63,039 nt of DNA from NCBI RefSeq assembly GCF_000381265.1, contig NZ_KB906283.1:1-63039 (forward strand). The letters run 5' to 3'. A model generated the notes under the pieces. That model was given only the letters and a program-made list of their open reading frames with translations. It made no database searches and was not told where the DNA came from. Source of the stretch: Curvibacter lanceolatus ATCC 14669 (GTDB lineage Bacteria; Pseudomonadota; Gammaproteobacteria; Burkholderiales; Burkholderiaceae_C). Below are positions 1 through 8,225 of this stretch, piece after piece. How positions within the stretch are numbered: position 1 is the first letter of the stretch; every line of letters begins with the position of its first letter. The position numbers were made by a program, and so were the translations under genes.

Positions 1-693
1 GATCTGAGCAGTCGAACAGAAAGCCAGGCCAGTGCGCTGGAAGAAACCGCGGCCTCGATGGAGCAACTGAGCAGCTCGGTGCGTCAGAACGCGGACAGTG
101 CGCAAGTGGCCAACCAGTTGGCCCAAAATGCCAGCCAGGTTGCCGTGCGTGGCGGCGATGTGGTGACCCAGGTGGTGGAAACCATGAAGGGCATCCATGA
201 GTCGTCCAAGAAGATCGCCGACATCATTTCCGTGGTCGACGGGATTGCATTTCAAACCAATATCCTGGCCTTGAATGCCGCGGTGGAGGCGGCCCGGGCC
301 GGCGAGCAAGGGCGCGGGTTTGCCGTGGTGGCCTCGGAAGTGCGTAGCCTGGCCGGCCGCAGTGCGGCGGCCGCCAAAGAGATCAATACCTTGATTTCGG
401 CCAGTGTCGAGCGAGTCGAGCAAGGCAGTACCCTGGTTGACCAGGCGGGCAACACCATGAGCGAAGTGGTCGCCTCCATCCGCAGACTGTCAGACATCGT
501 GGCGGAGATCAGTGCCGCCAGCAGCGAGCAAAGCATGGGCGTGGCACAAGTCGGAGAAGCCGTTCAGCAAATGGACCTGGCCACGCAACAAAACGCGGCA
601 CTCGTAGAACAGATGGCAGCGGCAGCGGCCAGCCTGGAAGTACAGGCCCGCGATTTGGTGGGCACGGTCACCGTGTTCAAGTTGGACGCCTAG
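1..693 (+). CDS. Methyl-accepting chemotaxis protein, C-terminal part (5' truncated by window)
   Basis: The reading frame is open from base 1, before the first ATG at 58, so this is the 3' end of a longer gene cut by the window; 230 residues are visible. The translation is the cytoplasmic signalling hairpin of a methyl-accepting chemotaxis receptor. It contains the very conserved tip stretch around [20 protein letters not shown] (about residues 81-100) that contacts CheA and CheW. This is flanked by long heptad-rich helices with Glu/Gln/Ala methylation-type positions such as [13 protein letters not shown] near the start. The sensor and membrane segments are outside the window, so the ligand is unknown. 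The protein ends in a short FKLDA tail without a CheR-docking pentapeptide of the NWETF type. It is separated from the next genes by a hairpin at 814-842. Confidence 0.95.
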   Translation, partial: DLSSRTESQASALEETAASMEQLSSSVRQNADSAQVANQLAQNASQVAVRGGDVVTQVVETMKGIHESSKKIADIISVVDGIAFQTNILALNAAVEAARAGEQGRGFAVVASEVRSLAGRSAAAAKEINTLISASVERVEQGSTLVDQAGNTMSEVVASIRRLSDIVAEISAASSEQSMGVAQVGEAVQQMDLATQQNAALVEQMAAAAASLEVQARDLVGTVTVFKLDA

Positions 694-813
694 GGAACGC
701 CAGGAGCTGCGGTCACGGGTAGGAGCTTCTGCCTCCGGCAAAGGCAGCGGTGATGCGGAGAACGAGGGCATCGACAGGCATGGACGCCCCGGGAAGCTGA
801 CGCGATGCCTTAA

Positions 814-842
814 AAAGGCCAGGCGCAAGCGCCCTGGCCTTT
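814..842. terminator. Rho-independent terminator, probably bidirectional
   Basis: A GC-rich hairpin with arms of the type GGCCAGG..GC and GC..CCTGGCC around a short AAGC loop, bounded by A residues on the left and T residues on the right. It lies between the convergent chemoreceptor gene (+) and the SnoaL-like gene (-) and could stop both. Confidence 0.7.
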
Positions 843-851
843 GCATCGTCT

Positions 852-1283
852 TCAGCCGGGGTGCTTGGGTGGCGCGATCTTGTTGATGCTGCTCCAATGT
901 TCGGCAAGCAGGCCGTCCTTGACCCGGAAGGTGTCGACGATGAAATAGTCATAGAACTCACCCGGGCGGTCTGGGTCGGGTTGCGGCAGCGCGCCGCCGA
1001 TCGCGACGATGTCGTCTTCGGCGACGATGAACGCCGGCTTGTTGAGCATGTCGGGTTGCACCGGCAGCGGTGGTCGACCACCTGCCACACGGGCCACGAA
1101 CTGCTCCAACCCCGCACGGCCTTGCGGCATGTGGCGGCAATGCTGGAGATAGTCCTCCCGCACAAAGTCTTTCACGGCGGCGGGATTGAGTGCGTCAAAG
1201 ACGTGCCGGTACAGGTCGATCACGAGCTGCTTGTTCTTCTGTGCGCGCTCAATGCGCGCTTGTGCGTCGGGTGTGTGGTTCAT
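852..1283 (-). CDS. SnoaL/NTF2-like fold protein
   Basis: 143 residues from the ATG at 1283, which is preceded by an AAAGAG-type ribosome site; a longer frame to 1355 exists but its first 24 residues look like non-coding sequence. The pattern of an N-terminal helix (NKQLVIDLYRHVFD), then YLQHCRHMPQGRAGLEQFV, then DDIVAIGGA and FYDYFIVDTFRVKDGLLAEHW is typical of the SnoaL/NTF2 cone fold. That fold is used by small hydrolases, isomerases and dehydratases, and also by non-catalytic proteins. It is the last gene of a leftward cluster with a porin and an MFS transporter, so a role on an aromatic pathway intermediate is plausible. The sequence does not fix a reaction. Confidence 0.8.
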   Translation of the reverse strand: MNHTPDAQARIERAQKNKQLVIDLYRHVFDALNPAAVKDFVREDYLQHCRHMPQGRAGLEQFVARVAGGRPPLPVQPDMLNKPAFIVAEDDIVAIGGALPQPDPDRPGEFYDYFIVDTFRVKDGLLAEHWSSINKIAPPKHPG

Positions 1284-1308
1284 GGGATGGGCTCTTTCAG
1301 TGGGTAGA

Positions 1309-2802
1309 TCAGAAAATCTTGTCGCCAGGCATGCGGGAGAGGCCGGACACCACACCGAAATCGACCACCAGCATCAGGCTGGTCATGAAGCCGTTGCGGA
1401 TGCGTTCGGTGGTGGCGGGGATCAGTGCATTGGGGTTCTTCAGGTACTGGACGCTGCCTTCCAGGAACACGCCCGGCATGAGGCCGACGCGGCCATGCAC
1501 GTCGAGCAGGAACATGTTGCGGGGAACCCGCTCGTCCACGACGGGCACCGCGCCGCCGGTCATCATGTTCATGGCGGTGGTGTAGCCCTTGCGGGTTTGT
1601 TGCTCGAACAGGGCGCGCCGCTCACTCAGGCGGATGAAGCGCAGGGTGGACCCAATCATGGCCAGCGGGTTGCTGGGGGCAAAGCCGCTCCACTCCGTGC
1701 CCACATAGGCCTCCAAGGGATATTTCTCTCCTGCACCCGGGCTCAAGACCACGCCACCGTAGGCGGCCAGGTTTTCCGGTACGCCGGGGCTGCCACCGCG
1801 CCAGTACACCTTGCGCCCTTGGACATAGCCGCCGGATCGACCGTTGTGCTGCAGTGGTGTGCCGGCGCTGTTCTCAGCTTGCGAGCTGCCGTCGGTGTTG
1901 TACAGCGCGTCGCTGTAGCTTGATGTGGAATGGAACAACCCCGTCTCGAGCTTATACGGGAGCGGCGTGTCCTCGAAGCCGCGCCGCTGCGTGTAGTTCA
2001 ACACGGCAATCGTGCCGATGGACGAGCCGTGACCCCAGTTCCAACCGGAGGTCTTCTGCCACTTGTCCGGGTTGTCTTCGAGGACCCCCAGCCCGATGGT
2101 GCGGTACGGGTCGAGCGCATAACGGGCGGTGGCACCCCACACCGACTTGGAGATACCAGGCTGGTTGAGCACGGTGGCCTGCGCGCTCAGGATGCAGCCG
2201 CTGCACATGTTGCCGACCATGAACTCCCTCGTCAGGTTCATGCGCCCGAATTCCAGCTTCAGCCGGTCATCCATTGACCGGTGGCTCACGGTGAAGTTGG
2301 CCAGGTCGGTGGCCTTGTTGAGCACCGGGAACGGCGTGAAGGCGGAGCCGGTCTGGAACAGGTACTGGTCGGTGTTGCTTGAAGGCCGGTGCACCACCTG
2401 GGTGATGTTCAGCTCGGTCGAAGAAAGCCCGGCGATTTTCTCGAGGTCGAGGCCGACGCTGAACATCAGCTCGCCATAGTTGGCCGACTTGCCCCGCGAG
2501 ATGCCTGTGGACGGGTTGCGGAAGTTGGCGTTGATCAAGGTGAGCCCGGGACTCACGCCGCTCTCACGCAGTTGCTTGCCCAGAGCCGTGAGCGGGCCTG
2601 GGGGCAATGGCGGCGTCGGTGCGACCGGCACGGCCATGCTACCCAATGCCTCGCTGCCCAGCGCAGCCCCGGACTCTTGGGGGCCGCGCACAAGGAGCTC
2701 AGGCGTCTGCGGATTCGCTGCGTCTGTGGACTGCGCCACGGCCGGAAGGGCCAGTGAGGCCAAGCCGCCGACCAGGAGGGTGAACAAGATGGGCTTTTTC
2801 AT
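1309..2802 (-). CDS. OprB-type outer-membrane porin
   Basis: 497 residues from the ATG at 2802, chosen because it opens a clear Sec signal peptide (MKKPILFTLLVGG...ALPAVAQ, cleavage near residue 24) and has a GGAG site just upstream. After a proline-rich spacer (residues about 40-75) the sequence shows alternating polar/aromatic strands. Features such as GVSPGLTLINANFRNP, the DLEKIAGLSS stretch and DDRLKLEFGRMNL are familiar from the carbohydrate-selective porin OprB family. The C-terminal residue is Phe, as expected for BAM-recognised outer-membrane barrels. OprB homologues in Burkholderiales are often found in aromatic-acid clusters. Here the gene is followed by a SnoaL-like gene and preceded by an MFS transporter in the same direction, suggesting outer- plus inner-membrane uptake of the cluster's substrate. 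Confidence 0.85.
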   Translation of the reverse strand: MKKPILFTLLVGGLASLALPAVAQSTDAANPQTPELLVRGPQESGAALGSEALGSMAVPVAPTPPLPPGPLTALGKQLRESGVSPGLTLINANFRNPSTGISRGKSANYGELMFSVGLDLEKIAGLSSTELNITQVVHRPSSNTDQYLFQTGSAFTPFPVLNKATDLANFTVSHRSMDDRLKLEFGRMNLTREFMVGNMCSGCILSAQATVLNQPGISKSVWGATARYALDPYRTIGLGVLEDNPDKWQKTSGWNWGHGSSIGTIAVLNYTQRRGFEDTPLPYKLETGLFHSTSSYSDALYNTDGSSQAENSAGTPLQHNGRSGGYVQGRKVYWRGGSPGVPENLAAYGGVVLSPGAGEKYPLEAYVGTEWSGFAPSNPLAMIGSTLRFIRLSERRALFEQQTRKGYTTAMNMMTGGAVPVVDERVPRNMFLLDVHGRVGLMPGVFLEGSVQYLKNPNALIPATTERIRNGFMTSLMLVVDFGVVSGLSRMPGDKIF

Positions 2803-2846
2803 GGTTTGTCTCCGAGTTTTCTTATTTGGAAGAACTACAACGAACG

Positions 2847-4124
2847 TCAAGCGGTGATGGGGTCGGCGCGCGGGGGAGACGCCATGGCGATGGCGAGGGT
2901 GGCGATGCCCGTGATCGCGGCACAGACGTAGAACACGGGTGTGTAGGTGCCGATCTGTTCAAACACCACGCCCGCAGTGGCCGCCAAAGCCGCCGCTGCG
3001 ATCGTTCCCATGGCCAGCAGGAGGCCGAAGACCGACGGGAACGCACGGTGGCCGAAGTAGTTGCCGAGCAAGGCCATCAGGCACACCTGCGAGGCGCCGT
3101 ACGCAAAGCCCGCCGGTAGGGCGAACGCGATCAGTCCCAACGATCCGTTGGGGTGGGCGGCCAGGAACATCCCGACCACCATCAACGCGATGGTGAAGGC
3201 GCCAATGCGGTGCGGTGGAACACGGTCGCCCAGCGAGCCCGCAATGATGTTGCCCGCCAACGATGCGCTGACCATGAGCGCCACCGTCTGAGCGGCCTGA
3301 CCTGAAGAAAAGCCCAGGTCGCGCAGATGAACCACACCGTGCGCCATGAGCAAAATCCAGGAAAGCCCCACCGCGAGGTTGAAGATGGCGATGAACCAGA
3401 ACGCCCGTGTTCTGATGATTTCGCGCAGTGTCCAGTCGCGAGTGGTCTTGTGGACGTGGGACAGGTGCTCCACCGGAGGGGCGTCGACGGCATAGCCACT
3501 CTCCGCACGCAGAAACAGCGCCACGGCGAGCATCCCGACGGCGGCCAGGGCCGCCATCACCAACCAACCGAGGCGCCAGTCGCGACCGGTGACCACCCAC
3601 TCCAGCAGGGGGGCGGCGGCAATGCCTCCGATGTCGATCGCAGACAGCACGATCGACAGGGCGAGCGCACGCTTGTCCTGGAACCAATGGGTGACGGCGG
3701 CCTGCGCTGGAAGCACGCCGGCCATCGCGACGCCGCCGCCGAGCAAGAGGCCGAACGCAAGCTGGAAATGCCAGCCCTCCCGAACCACGGTACCGATCAG
3801 CGTGGCCCCCATCATGACCATGGCGGTCCCGCACAGCATCACGGCCTTGACGCCGTAGCGGCGTATCCCCGCGGCCACCAACGGCCCGGGGACGCCCATC
3901 ATCATGACGAAGAGGCCGAATGCCATCCCGTAGAGCCCGTGATCGAATCCGAGCTCCGTGAGCATGCGCGCGTTGAGCACGCCCGAGCCCACGCTGGGCA
4001 GCGCGACCACGACGGCCACCACGAACCAGAGCACGGCGATCATGCGCCACCGGTAGCTGGAGGGCTCCGTGCGTGCCGCCGCTTTTCCGCGGTCGCCGAG
4101 GGCCAATGAAGAATCGAATGCCAT
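2847..4124 (-). CDS. MFS transporter (aromatic or carboxylate uptake type)
   Basis: 425 residues, start ATG at 4124 with an AGGAGA site. The protein has about 12 hydrophobic segments, beginning with a membrane helix at residues 27-50 (MIAVLWFVVAVVVALPSVG), and a central hydrophilic loop near residues 195-220. These are marks of the major facilitator superfamily. It sits between the porin gene downstream and the monooxygenase gene upstream on the same strand, with short gaps, so probably one transcription unit. Substrate cannot be read from sequence; context favours uptake of the hydroxylated aromatic compound attacked by the adjacent flavin monooxygenase. Confidence 0.88.
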   Translation of the reverse strand: MAFDSSLALGDRGKAAARTEPSSYRWRMIAVLWFVVAVVVALPSVGSGVLNARMLTELGFDHGLYGMAFGLFVMMMGVPGPLVAAGIRRYGVKAVMLCGTAMVMMGATLIGTVVREGWHFQLAFGLLLGGGVAMAGVLPAQAAVTHWFQDKRALALSIVLSAIDIGGIAAAPLLEWVVTGRDWRLGWLVMAALAAVGMLAVALFLRAESGYAVDAPPVEHLSHVHKTTRDWTLREIIRTRAFWFIAIFNLAVGLSWILLMAHGVVHLRDLGFSSGQAAQTVALMVSASLAGNIIAGSLGDRVPPHRIGAFTIALMVVGMFLAAHPNGSLGLIAFALPAGFAYGASQVCLMALLGNYFGHRAFPSVFGLLLAMGTIAAAALAATAGVVFEQIGTYTPVFYVCAAITGIATLAIAMASPPRADPITA

Positions 4125-4186
4125 GTTTGTCTCCTGTTTTATGTCGCGCGCCGGAAACGAGTCCGACGCGGTGCGGGGCTCGGTTG

Positions 4187-5464
4187 TCAGGCGGCCGGTG
4201 GTTTGCCAGCGACGTTGGGCAGCCCGCCCCCGAACATGTTGAACGGCGCGCGCCCGAGCAGGTGCCGCCCGTGCAACTCGGCGGTCGGGTCAACGCGCAC
4301 CGCGCCGTGGGTGTTGGCCACCCGGATGTCGCGCGCGAAGCGCTGGATTGGGTTGCTCTCATGCACGGTGGAGGAGCCCAGGCACAGCTGCAGCATGCTC
4401 ACCGCGTCGTCACACAACTGGCGCCCGTAGACCGAGTTCATCAGCATCGCCGACTCCAGGTCTTGTGAAATTTCGGTGTGGTCAATGGCGGCGCGGTCCA
4501 CGGTCTCGGCCATCTCGTGGATCACGCTGCGCGTGAGGTTGAGCATGGCGTGTGCCTTGGCGGCCACCATCTGGGTGGAGGCAGCGTCGGCAACCGTGGC
4601 ATAGGGCAAGTTGAAGGGTTTGAGTTTCTGCGCCTGCTCGATGAAACACTCCAGCGCACCCTGGGCCATGCCGTAGGTGACGGCCATGTTGGTGAGGTTG
4701 GTGATCATCATCAGACTGCGCGCACCCACTTGGTAGGCCAGGCCCTGGAAGCGACCGTTCAATGCGTCCATGCGCACCGGCAGCTCGGCCATGTCGATGA
4801 AGCGGTGCGCGGGAACGAACACTTCCTCTGCGGCGCGGAGGGAGTTGCTGCAGGTGCCTCGCATGCCCATGACCTTCCAGTCGTCGAGGATCTCGTATTG
4901 ATCTCGCTGCAGCAGCACCATGCCCCGGTGCGGCACGCCCTCGGGGCTGGTGTACATGATGCCCACGGCCGCCCACGCAGCGTGCTTGCAGCCGCTGCCG
5001 AAGTGCCAAGTGCCTTTGACCATGAAACCACCGTCGACACGGCGGCCATCGCCCACCTTGGTGGCAAAGATAGAAGCACCCACCGCCCACGGGCCAACCG
5101 CCTGCCGGCCGGTTTCGGCCAGCTCCTGCAGCGCTTGCTCCGGGAAGCCGAGCAGGTTGCGCACACCGCCGGCGACAAATCCAAGCCAGCCGGCGGCACC
5201 GTCGCCACGTGCCATCTCGGCGACGATGTCCACCACGTCGCGAATGCCGAGCGCGTATCCGCCGAGCTCGACGGGCGTGGTGATCATGAAGGCCCCCGTG
5301 CGGTGCAAGGCATCCAGCGATTCCTGCGGCATGGCACCGATGCGTTCTCCTTCCAGCGCGTTGCGGCGAAGCAGCGGGATCAGCGCGGTGACTTCGTCGC
5401 GAATGCGCCGGCCTGCTTCAGTGACCAAGGGGATGTCTCGGTAGGTGGGGGTATAGGTGCTCAT
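4187..5464 (-). CDS. Flavin-dependent monooxygenase, acyl-CoA-dehydrogenase fold (HsaA/HpaB C2-like oxygenase component)
   Basis: 425 residues from the ATG at 5464, preceded by a strong CCAGGAGG site; the longer frame to 5587 adds 41 residues without family character. The fold is that of acyl-CoA dehydrogenases (N-terminal helices with GAFMITTPVELGGY, middle beta domain with GTWHFGSGCKHAAWAAVG, C-terminal helical bundle). The catalytic base of true dehydrogenases is not evident. The closest family logic is group D flavin monooxygenases such as HsaA or the C2 component of p-hydroxyphenylacetate hydroxylase. These use reduced flavin from a separate reductase to ortho-hydroxylate phenols. The divergently transcribed flavin reductase at 5684 fits this exactly. 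Likely first step: a phenol to a catechol-type diol. Confidence 0.88.
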   Translation of the reverse strand: MSTYTPTYRDIPLVTEAGRRIRDEVTALIPLLRRNALEGERIGAMPQESLDALHRTGAFMITTPVELGGYALGIRDVVDIVAEMARGDGAAGWLGFVAGGVRNLLGFPEQALQELAETGRQAVGPWAVGASIFATKVGDGRRVDGGFMVKGTWHFGSGCKHAAWAAVGIMYTSPEGVPHRGMVLLQRDQYEILDDWKVMGMRGTCSNSLRAAEEVFVPAHRFIDMAELPVRMDALNGRFQGLAYQVGARSLMMITNLTNMAVTYGMAQGALECFIEQAQKLKPFNLPYATVADAASTQMVAAKAHAMLNLTRSVIHEMAETVDRAAIDHTEISQDLESAMLMNSVYGRQLCDDAVSMLQLCLGSSTVHESNPIQRFARDIRVANTHGAVRVDPTAELHGRHLLGRAPFNMFGGGLPNVAGKPPAA

Positions 5465-5550
5465 CTCAGATGCCTCCTGGATTCGGTTGAGATTCAAGTT
5501 GAATTCGGGCGTTTTGCCGGACACGCAGTCGCAATGCGGTGTGGATTCTC

Positions 5551-5603
5551 GTGACTGCCGCGCGGCATGAAAGTCACGTAACGTCACACCAGAGGCGTGT
5601 CAC
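5551..5603. promoter_or_regulatory. Divergent intergenic region with clustered GTCAC motifs
   Basis: The 219-base region between the divergent monooxygenase (5464) and flavin reductase (5684) genes must carry both promoters. Within it GTCAC occurs at 5573-5577, 5583-5587 and 5599-5603, and its complement GTGAC at 5551-5555. The 10-16 base spacing suggests an operator for a shared regulator, but no regulator is identified. Confidence 0.3.
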
Positions 5604-5683
5604 GAGGACGAGACCTGAAGAGTCTTTTTTTTGCCGGGCATGGGCCGTCCAATCAACGTCACCGTGTTCTCCGTGAGGTCGCC

Positions 5684-6190
5684 ATGACAGCCCTTTCTTC
5701 TTCCATTGATTCGAACCGACTGCGCCGCGTCCTCGGCAGCTTTGCCACCGGTGTGACCATCGTTACAACGCGCTCGGCTGGCGGGCGACCTGTTGGTCTG
5801 ACGGCCAACAGCTTCAGCTCGGTGTCCCTGTCGCCACCGCTGGTGCTGTGGAGTCTGCGCCGTGATTCCAGCGCCATGGAATCGTTCGTGACCGCGCGGC
5901 ATTGGGCTGTTCATGTGCTCTCGGCAGAGCAGCAATCGCTGTCAGACCGGTTCGCCCGCCGCAGTGAAGATCGGTTTGCCGAGTTGGAAATCGGGCACGG
6001 TGAGGGTGGCGTTCCGCTGCTGTCCGATTGCGCGGCCGTGCTCCAGTGCTGCACGGTCGCGCAGCACCTGGCCGGCGACCATGTGATTTTTATCGGGGAG
6101 GTGCTGGCCTGCGAGCACAGGGAGGCGCAGCCGCTGGTATTTCACGCAGGCCGCTACGCGCAACTGGCCCCGACCTTGTGCGAGGCATGA
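5684..6190 (+). CDS. Flavin reductase component (HpaC/HsaB-like)
   Basis: 168 residues from the ATG at 5684; the in-frame upstream ATG at 5597 would add 29 residues without family similarity. The flavin-reductase-like fold is shown by FATGVTIVTTR near residue 20, TANSFSSVSLSPPLVLWSL around residues 40-60 (flavin phosphate-binding region), and the C-terminal G-R-Y pattern near FHAGRYAQL. Such enzymes reduce free FMN or FAD with NAD(P)H and hand the reduced flavin to a partner oxygenase. The partner is the divergent monooxygenase at 4187-5464. The gene ends 30 bases from the convergent TPR regulator gene. Confidence 0.92.
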   Translation: MTALSSSIDSNRLRRVLGSFATGVTIVTTRSAGGRPVGLTANSFSSVSLSPPLVLWSLRRDSSAMESFVTARHWAVHVLSAEQQSLSDRFARRSEDRFAELEIGHGEGGVPLLSDCAAVLQCCTVAQHLAGDHVIFIGEVLACEHREAQPLVFHAGRYAQLAPTLCEA

Positions 6191-6220
6191 GCACCGGCAC
6201 ACACCCTGCACGACGCGGTA

Positions 6221-8029
6221 TCAGGCTGCGGCCGGCAGCATCATGTGTTCAATGATCTGGTGGAACCGGGCCTCGCGGCGCAACCCCTGATAGCGCGGCG
6301 CTGAGCGCAGGAGGAGCAGGTCGGGCAGGTCGTGGCGCTGCACGGCCTGGTCCAGCTGCGTCAGCGCTGCCTCGCGGTCGCCGAGGCCGATGTGGATGTC
6401 GGCCATCGCCGCGTGCGCTTGCATGCCATGAGCAACGCCTTGCTGCAGTTCGCCGAGCAGGGTGCGTGCGAGTTGCGGGCGCCCCATCACGGCGTGTGCA
6501 TGCCCGAGACGCCCCAGGATGACGGGCCAGCGTCCGCTCCAGTGTCGGGTTTGCTGCAGCACGGCGATGCCTTCGTCCATCTGACCGACGCACAACTCCG
6601 CATCGGCCAACAGCACCGCCGCGGGCTCGCAGCGGCTGTCGATCGCCAGCGCATGCCGGGCTGCGTTGGCTGCGCAGTCGAATTGGTGTTGCTGGAAGTG
6701 GTGCAGACCAAGCGTGGCAAAAGCCAGCGAGGATTGCGAGTCGATGGCACAGGCCTGTGCCAGGTCGTTCTGTGCCGCACCCGAATCGCCGACATGCATC
6801 GCACACAGCCCGCGCACCACCCGAGCATCGGAGCACTGCGGGTCGGCCAGGATGGCGGTGTCGAGCAGCGACATGGCGCTGTACCAGTCAAAATCGACCA
6901 TGGAAGCCAGCGCCAGGGCCTGCAGGGCGTCAATGGATTCCTCAGGCCTTGCCAGCAATGAATGCGCGCAGCGCCGCAAATGCCCGGACAGCTCACCGCG
7001 CGAAGCGGGCGCGGCGCAAGCCAGACAGGCCAGCAACATGGCAAGCTGCCGGTACGCTGCGGCGTCTTGCGGATGGTCGAGCAACCAGGCATCGATGCGC
7101 CGCACCTGACGCCGCAGAGACTCTGGGTCGGACGCCATGCGCGCAAACCCAGAGGAGAGCAGGCTGCGGACGAAACTGCCACCCGCCACGCCCAGGGGCG
7201 TGGGGCGGTTGATGCCCAGCGTTTGCACGGCGGGGCTGCTCAGGAGCTGGCGGGCGACGTTGAGGGCAAGCTCGCGTGGAAGATCCTGGGTGTCCTGAAC
7301 GACCTGCGCCGGACACTGAAAGCCGTGGCTCCACACCTGCTCCTGATCGTCTGTTCGCACCACGTGCACAACAGTCCGAAGTGCACCCTGCACGCGTCGC
7401 ACACTGCCGCTGAGTGTCCAGTCGGACTGTCGTGAGGTGGTCAGGCTGGTGATGGCATCGGATGTGATTGCAATTCGCAGGCCCGGGTGATCGCCGAGCT
7501 CCAGTGCCAGTTCGTCGATCAGACTGGCACCGAAACCGAAAGCTTCATCTCCCTCGGGCAAGGTCTCACGAAACTGCTGAAGCGCGAGTTGGAAGGGTTC
7601 GGTGCGGCGAAATCCGCAGGTGGGCGCCCGGCTCTCGGCATGCGTGACCGAGGGGGTGTCGGCCGCCGCGATCTGGCTGTGCAGCAGCGGTACAAAGGAC
7701 CGCCGTGGCAGTTCGATCCGACAAGGATTGATCGCGCCCTCGCTGGCGTAGTAGCGCTCCAGCCTCACGCGCAGCCGCCACGTCTCGGTGCGGACGTTGG
7801 TGTCCACGCGTGGGTCGAAGTCAGACGAACGACCCAAGGCTTCGACGCCGATCACGTACTCCTTCAGGCGCCGCCCACGCTTGGCCAGCACTTCCTCGAC
7901 CAGGAACGTCAGCAGGGCCCGGATGCGGGTCGCGCCGGCGAAGCTGTTGCTGGCCAGCACGCGTGCAAGCTCTTCTCGCCACAGCGCGGCGGCCGGGTCG
8001 ACTGTGGGGACTGCGGAATCATCTGCCAT
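6221..8029 (-). CDS. TPR-repeat protein with N-terminal winged-helix-like (CadC/adenylate-cyclase-associated) domain; candidate regulator
   Basis: 602 residues, start ATG at 8029. Residues about 15-115 show a conserved block found at the N-terminus of many cyclase-like and TPR proteins: RIRALLTFLVEEVLAKR, then KEYVIGVEALGR and FDPRVDTNVRTETWRLRVRL, ending in a LPRRSFVP motif. It is probably a winged-helix DNA-binding unit. A middle region (about 140-260) resembles the segment that follows it in such proteins. The second half (about 330-600) is helical with TPR-like repeats, e.g. SSLAFATLGLHHFQQHQFDCAANAARHALAI. No cyclase catalytic domain is present. It lies between the flavin reductase and the second MFS gene; a transcriptional role in this cluster is inferred, not shown. 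Confidence 0.75.
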   Translation of the reverse strand: MADDSAVPTVDPAAALWREELARVLASNSFAGATRIRALLTFLVEEVLAKRGRRLKEYVIGVEALGRSSDFDPRVDTNVRTETWRLRVRLERYYASEGAINPCRIELPRRSFVPLLHSQIAAADTPSVTHAESRAPTCGFRRTEPFQLALQQFRETLPEGDEAFGFGASLIDELALELGDHPGLRIAITSDAITSLTTSRQSDWTLSGSVRRVQGALRTVVHVVRTDDQEQVWSHGFQCPAQVVQDTQDLPRELALNVARQLLSSPAVQTLGINRPTPLGVAGGSFVRSLLSSGFARMASDPESLRRQVRRIDAWLLDHPQDAAAYRQLAMLLACLACAAPASRGELSGHLRRCAHSLLARPEESIDALQALALASMVDFDWYSAMSLLDTAILADPQCSDARVVRGLCAMHVGDSGAAQNDLAQACAIDSQSSLAFATLGLHHFQQHQFDCAANAARHALAIDSRCEPAAVLLADAELCVGQMDEGIAVLQQTRHWSGRWPVILGRLGHAHAVMGRPQLARTLLGELQQGVAHGMQAHAAMADIHIGLGDREAALTQLDQAVQRHDLPDLLLLRSAPRYQGLRREARFHQIIEHMMLPAAA

Positions 8030-8163
8030 GGCATCGCTCCTTCTTGGCCGACCGTGTGTGCAGCCGGGTATGGGTTCGGGGCTTGGGTGGCCGCTCGACC
8101 GCGCGCCCCCAGGAGAGGGTCATCGGGGAACGCCGGGGGCGCGAAGATCGACATGGATCGCAG

Positions 8164-8184
8164 GGGCTCCGGCCACCGGAGCCC
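8164..8184. terminator. Perfect GC hairpin between TPR regulator and MFS gene
   Basis: Nine-base perfect arms GGGCTCCGG / CCGGAGCCC around CCA. There is no real T-run on the minus side, where the upstream MFS gene would need to end, so function as a terminator is uncertain. It could also be a regulatory hairpin in the leader region of the TPR gene. Confidence 0.35.
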
Positions 8185-8225
8185 TCTTGCGTCTTTCGCT
8201 CAAGGGGGTCTGCCGACGAGCCCGT

